A stretch of 64,000 bases of DNA, taken from contig NZ_BSOB01000008.1 of NCBI RefSeq assembly GCF_030160295.1, forward strand, positions 1 through 64,000. Reading direction: 5' to 3'. Below, piece after piece: positions 61,602 to 64,000 of this stretch. Numbering within the stretch: position 1 is the first letter of the stretch; the number at the start of each line of letters is the position of its first letter. Both the position numbers and the translations under genes were made by a program. Under the pieces are notes generated by a model, which was not told the DNA's origin, did not search any database, and saw nothing but the letters and a program-made list of their open reading frames with translations. The DNA comes from Dyella acidisoli (lineage in GTDB: Bacteria > Pseudomonadota > Gammaproteobacteria > Xanthomonadales > Rhodanobacteraceae).

Positions 61602-61681
61602 TAAAGGCTCGCACATCGGAGCAACTCGCGGTCGCGCGACTCGAAGCATTTCTCGCCCAAGCCCGACCGAAAGCTGGCTAA
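61598..61681 (+). CDS. Very short open frame overlapping the AbiEi-like stop
   Basis: GTGA overlap. Twenty-seven codons (VIKARTSEQLAVARLEAFL...) that look protein-like. Either the true C-terminus displaced by a frameshift or a truncated second gene. Confidence 0.3.
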   Translation: MIKARTSEQLAVARLEAFLAQARPKAG

Positions 61682-61931
61682 GTCGGACGTCATAGGCCGG
61701 ATGATGGGAGCACAGCCGCCGTAGATGGCCGGCGTTGTGCCAGGCGCATGCGCGACACCGGCAAATTGCTGGGCGTATGGTCGGAGGCAGAGCGCGCGCT
61801 TTTGCTTTGGGCTTCGTGTGGGTGACCGGACGTTCGCGCTATCTCTTTGAATTCCTTAGAATTGTCCTGGATTTTTGGATTTTCCTGTATTTTAGGATAA
61901 ACCTTCCTTAATCAAGCACTTGCCGAAAATT
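61682..61931. other. Non-coding right sub-terminal region
   Basis: No gene seen. AT-rich from 61840. Confidence 0.4.
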
Positions 61932-62010
61932 TGTCGCTTAACGACAGCGTTATCTGTTCGCGACAGGGTTAAGTGTTTTGCGACAAAGTTAAGCGTTCCC
62001 GACAACAACA
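61932..62010. repeat. Right transposon end
   Basis: TGTCGCTTAACGACA (61932-61946), GCGACAGGGTTAAGTG (from 61960), GCGACAAA (61980-61987) and terminal TCCCGACA (61997-62004), then ACAACA. Mirrors the left end. Confidence 0.72.
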
Positions 62011-62015
62011 GCGGT
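62011..62015. repeat. Putative 5 bp target duplication, right copy
   Basis: GCGGT, identical to 30620-30624. Confidence 0.5.
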
Positions 62016-62043
62016 CAAAGCACCGCTTGTGCAATCGCGGAAT

Positions 62044-62079
62044 TTGCACCAACCCGGCGCATTGTCCATGATGGTGCAA
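62044..62079. promoter_or_regulatory. NtrC-like half sites before ntrB
   Basis: TTGCACCA and TGGTGCAA, inverted, 20 bases apart, next to the ntrB start. The half-site sequence matches NtrC boxes but the spacing is unusual. Confidence 0.35.
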
Positions 62080-63113
62080 TGAGCGAGCACTCCCGAAGCT
62101 GGGTAGAGCAGATGTCGACCGGTTTGGCGGTGGTCGATGAGGCGTTGCGCGTGCAGTGGATCAACTCGGCGTTGGCGGAATTGCTGGGGTTGGGGTTGCG
62201 GCATGCGCAGGGGCAGCTGCTGCAGGGGTTGTTGCAGGACGCCAAGATTGCGGAGCAGGCGAAGCGGAGTTTGTCCGAGCAGCGGACAGTGCAGTGCCGG
62301 GGTGTGTTGCTGCCGGGTATTCAGAGTGGGCAGCGGGTGGATGTGGCGTTGCAGCCCTTGGAAGGCGGCAGCCTGCTGGTAGAGGTGCATGCGCTGGCGG
62401 AGACGCCGTCCACGGTTTCGCCACTATCGGCCACGCTGCGCGGGTTTGCGCATGAGGTGAAGAATCCGCTGGCAGGTTTGCGCGGCGCGGCGCAGTTGCT
62501 GCAGCGTCGGCTGGAAGATCCGGACATGCAGTCGCTGGCTGGCATGGTGATCAAGGAGGCGGATCGGCTCGCCGCACTGGCCAACCGGTTGCTGCATCAC
62601 GATGGCGCGCCGCGCTTGGTAGCGGTGAATTTGCATAAGTTGATGGAACGCGTCGGCGAATTGATTCGCGCGGAGCCTTCGCCGCCGCGCTTGCGTCAGG
62701 ACTATGACCCAAGCTTGCCGGATGTAGAGGGCGATGCGGATCGTCTGCAGCAGGTGTTGCTCAACCTTGCGCGTAATGCGATCGAGGCTGGCGCAAAAAC
62801 ACTCACTTTGCGCAGCCGTGTCGAGCACGGAGTGCGTCTGGGCGATCGCATGTTCCGCAGCGCGTTGCGGCTGGATGTGATGGACGATGGCCCCGGTGTG
62901 CCCACGGCCTTGCGCGATACCTTGTTCGAACCTTTGGTTTCCGGACGCGTGGATGGCACCGGTTTAGGGCTGGCTTTGTCGCGCGAAATCGCCTACGAAC
63001 ACGGGGGCGAATTGCGCTACGTGAGTCGTCCCGGTGAAACGGTGTTTTCGCTTTATCTACCTTTGCCGCCGCGCGTAGGCGCTGCAGTATCGACGGGGCG
63101 TTCTAATGGCTAA
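62079..63113 (+). CDS. ntrB: NtrB (GlnL) nitrogen-regulation sensor kinase
   Basis: 344 residues. PAS domain (10-110), His box GFAHEVKNPLAGLRGAAQLL, N box NLARNAIEAGAK, G boxes DDGPGVP and GTGLGLALSREI. Controls phosphorylation of NtrC in response to PII. ATG 62079 chosen because the longer frame enters the transposon end. Overlaps ntrC by 8 bp. Confidence 0.95.
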   Translation: MSEHSRSWVEQMSTGLAVVDEALRVQWINSALAELLGLGLRHAQGQLLQGLLQDAKIAEQAKRSLSEQRTVQCRGVLLPGIQSGQRVDVALQPLEGGSLLVEVHALAETPSTVSPLSATLRGFAHEVKNPLAGLRGAAQLLQRRLEDPDMQSLAGMVIKEADRLAALANRLLHHDGAPRLVAVNLHKLMERVGELIRAEPSPPRLRQDYDPSLPDVEGDADRLQQVLLNLARNAIEAGAKTLTLRSRVEHGVRLGDRMFRSALRLDVMDDGPGVPTALRDTLFEPLVSGRVDGTGLGLALSREIAYEHGGELRYVSRPGETVFSLYLPLPPRVGAAVSTGRSNG

Positions 63114-64000
63114 ATCCAACGACCGCTCTGGCATATGGATCGTTGATGACGATCGCGGCGTGCGTTTTGTGCTGGCCGAAGCGTTGCGTGATGCCGGACT
63201 GGAAGTACGCGAGTTCGAAGACACGGCAAGTGTACGCAAAGCGCTACAAGAGGCGACGCCGGCCTTGGTGATTACCGACGTGCGCATGCCAGGCGAAGGC
63301 GGCCTTGCCTTACTGGACGAGTTACGCGCGCAAGGCATCGAGCCGGTGATCGTGATGAGTGCTTACACGGACGTCGCGACGACCGCGGCGGCCTATCGCG
63401 CGGGCGCGGTGGATTACCTGGCCAAGCCGTTCGATCTGGATCAGGCCTTGGCTTCCGTGCAACGTGCCTTGGCAGAAGTGCCGCATGCGGATGCGGTGTC
63501 CGTCGCACCAACGGTACCCGCTCATGCGTTGCTGGGCGAAAGCGGACCGATGCGTGAAGTGTTCCGGCTGATCGGCCGTGTCGCCGCCAGTGATCTCAAC
63601 GTGCTTATCACCGGTGAAACGGGTACAGGCAAGGAGCTCGTAGCGCGAGCTTTGCACGAGGAGAGTGCCCGGCGCGGCAAGCCATTCGTGGCATTGAACA
63701 CCGCGGCGATTCCCAGCGAGTTGCTGGAAAGCGAATTGTTCGGTCACGAAGCGGGTGCATTTACTGGCGCCACGCGTCGTGTAGCAGGGCGCTTCGAACA
63801 GGCGGAAGGTGGCACGCTGTTCCTGGATGAGATCGGCGACATGCCGCTGATTCTGCAGACGCGCTTGCTGCGCGTGCTGGCGGGTGGCGAGTTCTATCGC
63901 GTAGGCGGGCGTGAGCTGATTCGTTGCAACGTACGCATCGTCGCGGCCACGCATCAGGATCTGGATGCGCGTGTGGCTGCGGGGCAGTTTCGCGCGGACC
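63106..64000 (+). CDS. ntrC: NtrC (GlnG) sigma-54 response regulator, 5' part
   Basis: Partial at the window edge, 298 codons visible. Receiver domain ([20 protein letters not shown] with the phospho-Asp, YLAKPFD), then the sigma-54 AAA domain with Walker A GETGTGKE, the GAFTGA loop that contacts sigma-54, and [11 protein letters not shown]. The C-terminal Fis-type HTH lies beyond the window. Confidence 0.96.
   Translation, partial: MAKSNDRSGIWIVDDDRGVRFVLAEALRDAGLEVREFEDTASVRKALQEATPALVITDVRMPGEGGLALLDELRAQGIEPVIVMSAYTDVATTAAAYRAGAVDYLAKPFDLDQALASVQRALAEVPHADAVSVAPTVPAHALLGESGPMREVFRLIGRVAASDLNVLITGETGTGKELVARALHEESARRGKPFVALNTAAIPSELLESELFGHEAGAFTGATRRVAGRFEQAEGGTLFLDEIGDMPLILQTRLLRVLAGGEFYRVGGRELIRCNVRIVAATHQDLDARVAAGQFRAD

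Larger units (their letters stand above)
30625..62010. mobile_element. Tn7-like transposon (about 31.4 kb) with tnsABC-tniQ
   Basis: Left end inward: TGTCGGGA then TTTGTCGC starting 17 bases in. Right end inward from 62004: TGTCGGGA then TTTGTCGC also 17 bases in. Each end holds further TGTCG/CGACA palindromes. GCGGT flanks the left end at 30620 and occurs at 62011, six bases beyond the right TGTCGGGA; if the right terminus is 62010 it also begins TGT (TGTTGTTGTCGGG inward), giving a 5 bp duplication. The tns operon lies inside at 50.46-54.65 kb. Exact right terminus (62004 or 62010) is uncertain. Confidence 0.75.

Overview
The window reads as a chromosome segment of a gammaproteobacterium of the Xanthomonadales, most likely the Rhodanobacteraceae side (Dyella/Luteibacter/Frateuria-like). 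This is inferred from the fairly GC-rich coding sequence, a xanthomonalisin-type S53 acid protease, PD40 propeller genes joined to LytTR two-component systems, an ACR3-type arsenic operon and an ntrBC pair. No rRNA, tRNA or CRISPR array was seen.

Region 1 (1-27.7 kb) looks like ordinary chromosome with many small regulator/target modules: a PAS-PAS-GGDEF diguanylate cyclase; a secreted GH31 glycosidase; a secreted S53 protease with its own terminator; a four-gene PD40/LytS/LytTR cluster; a TetR regulator divergent from a metallo-beta-lactamase-fold hydrolase; a cyclase; an arsenic locus (arsH divergent from arsC-acr3-arsC-arsR); a second LytS/LytTR pair divergent from a secreted DJ-1/PfpI protein; a glutathione S-transferase, a DUF4386 protein, an SDR/DoxX pair with a divergent TetR, and a RibD-type dihydrofolate-reductase-like protein.

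Region 2 (27.78-30.61 kb) is a small cassette (HxlR regulator, HAF-repeat secreted protein, tail of an alpha/beta hydrolase). It is bracketed by at least eight copies of a 12-13 bp motif around CCCATAGTTTGT; the outermost copies face each other as in a transposon.

Region 3 (about 30.625-62.010 kb) is the main find: a roughly 31.4 kb Tn7-like transposon. Both ends read TGTCGGGA-N9-TTTGTCGC inward, both carry clusters of TGTCG/CGACA palindromes, and the sequence GCGGT occurs just outside each end as a likely 5 bp target duplication. Inside lies a complete tnsA-tnsB-tnsC-tniQ operon with no cas genes. The cargo includes an IetAS (AAA ATPase + subtilisin) anti-phage module next to an RHH regulator with a perfect 15 bp palindrome, an NlpC/P60-like + DUF4430 pair, an IS1111-type IS110 element, membrane proteins of unknown role, an RND efflux system with two TetR regulators and duplicated operators, a czc-like operon start broken next to tniQ, and a run of mostly unknown genes ending with an AbiEi-like DNA-binding protein.

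Region 4 (62.01-64.00 kb) returns to core chromosome: ntrB and the 5' part of ntrC. The transposon sits about 70 bp upstream of ntrB.
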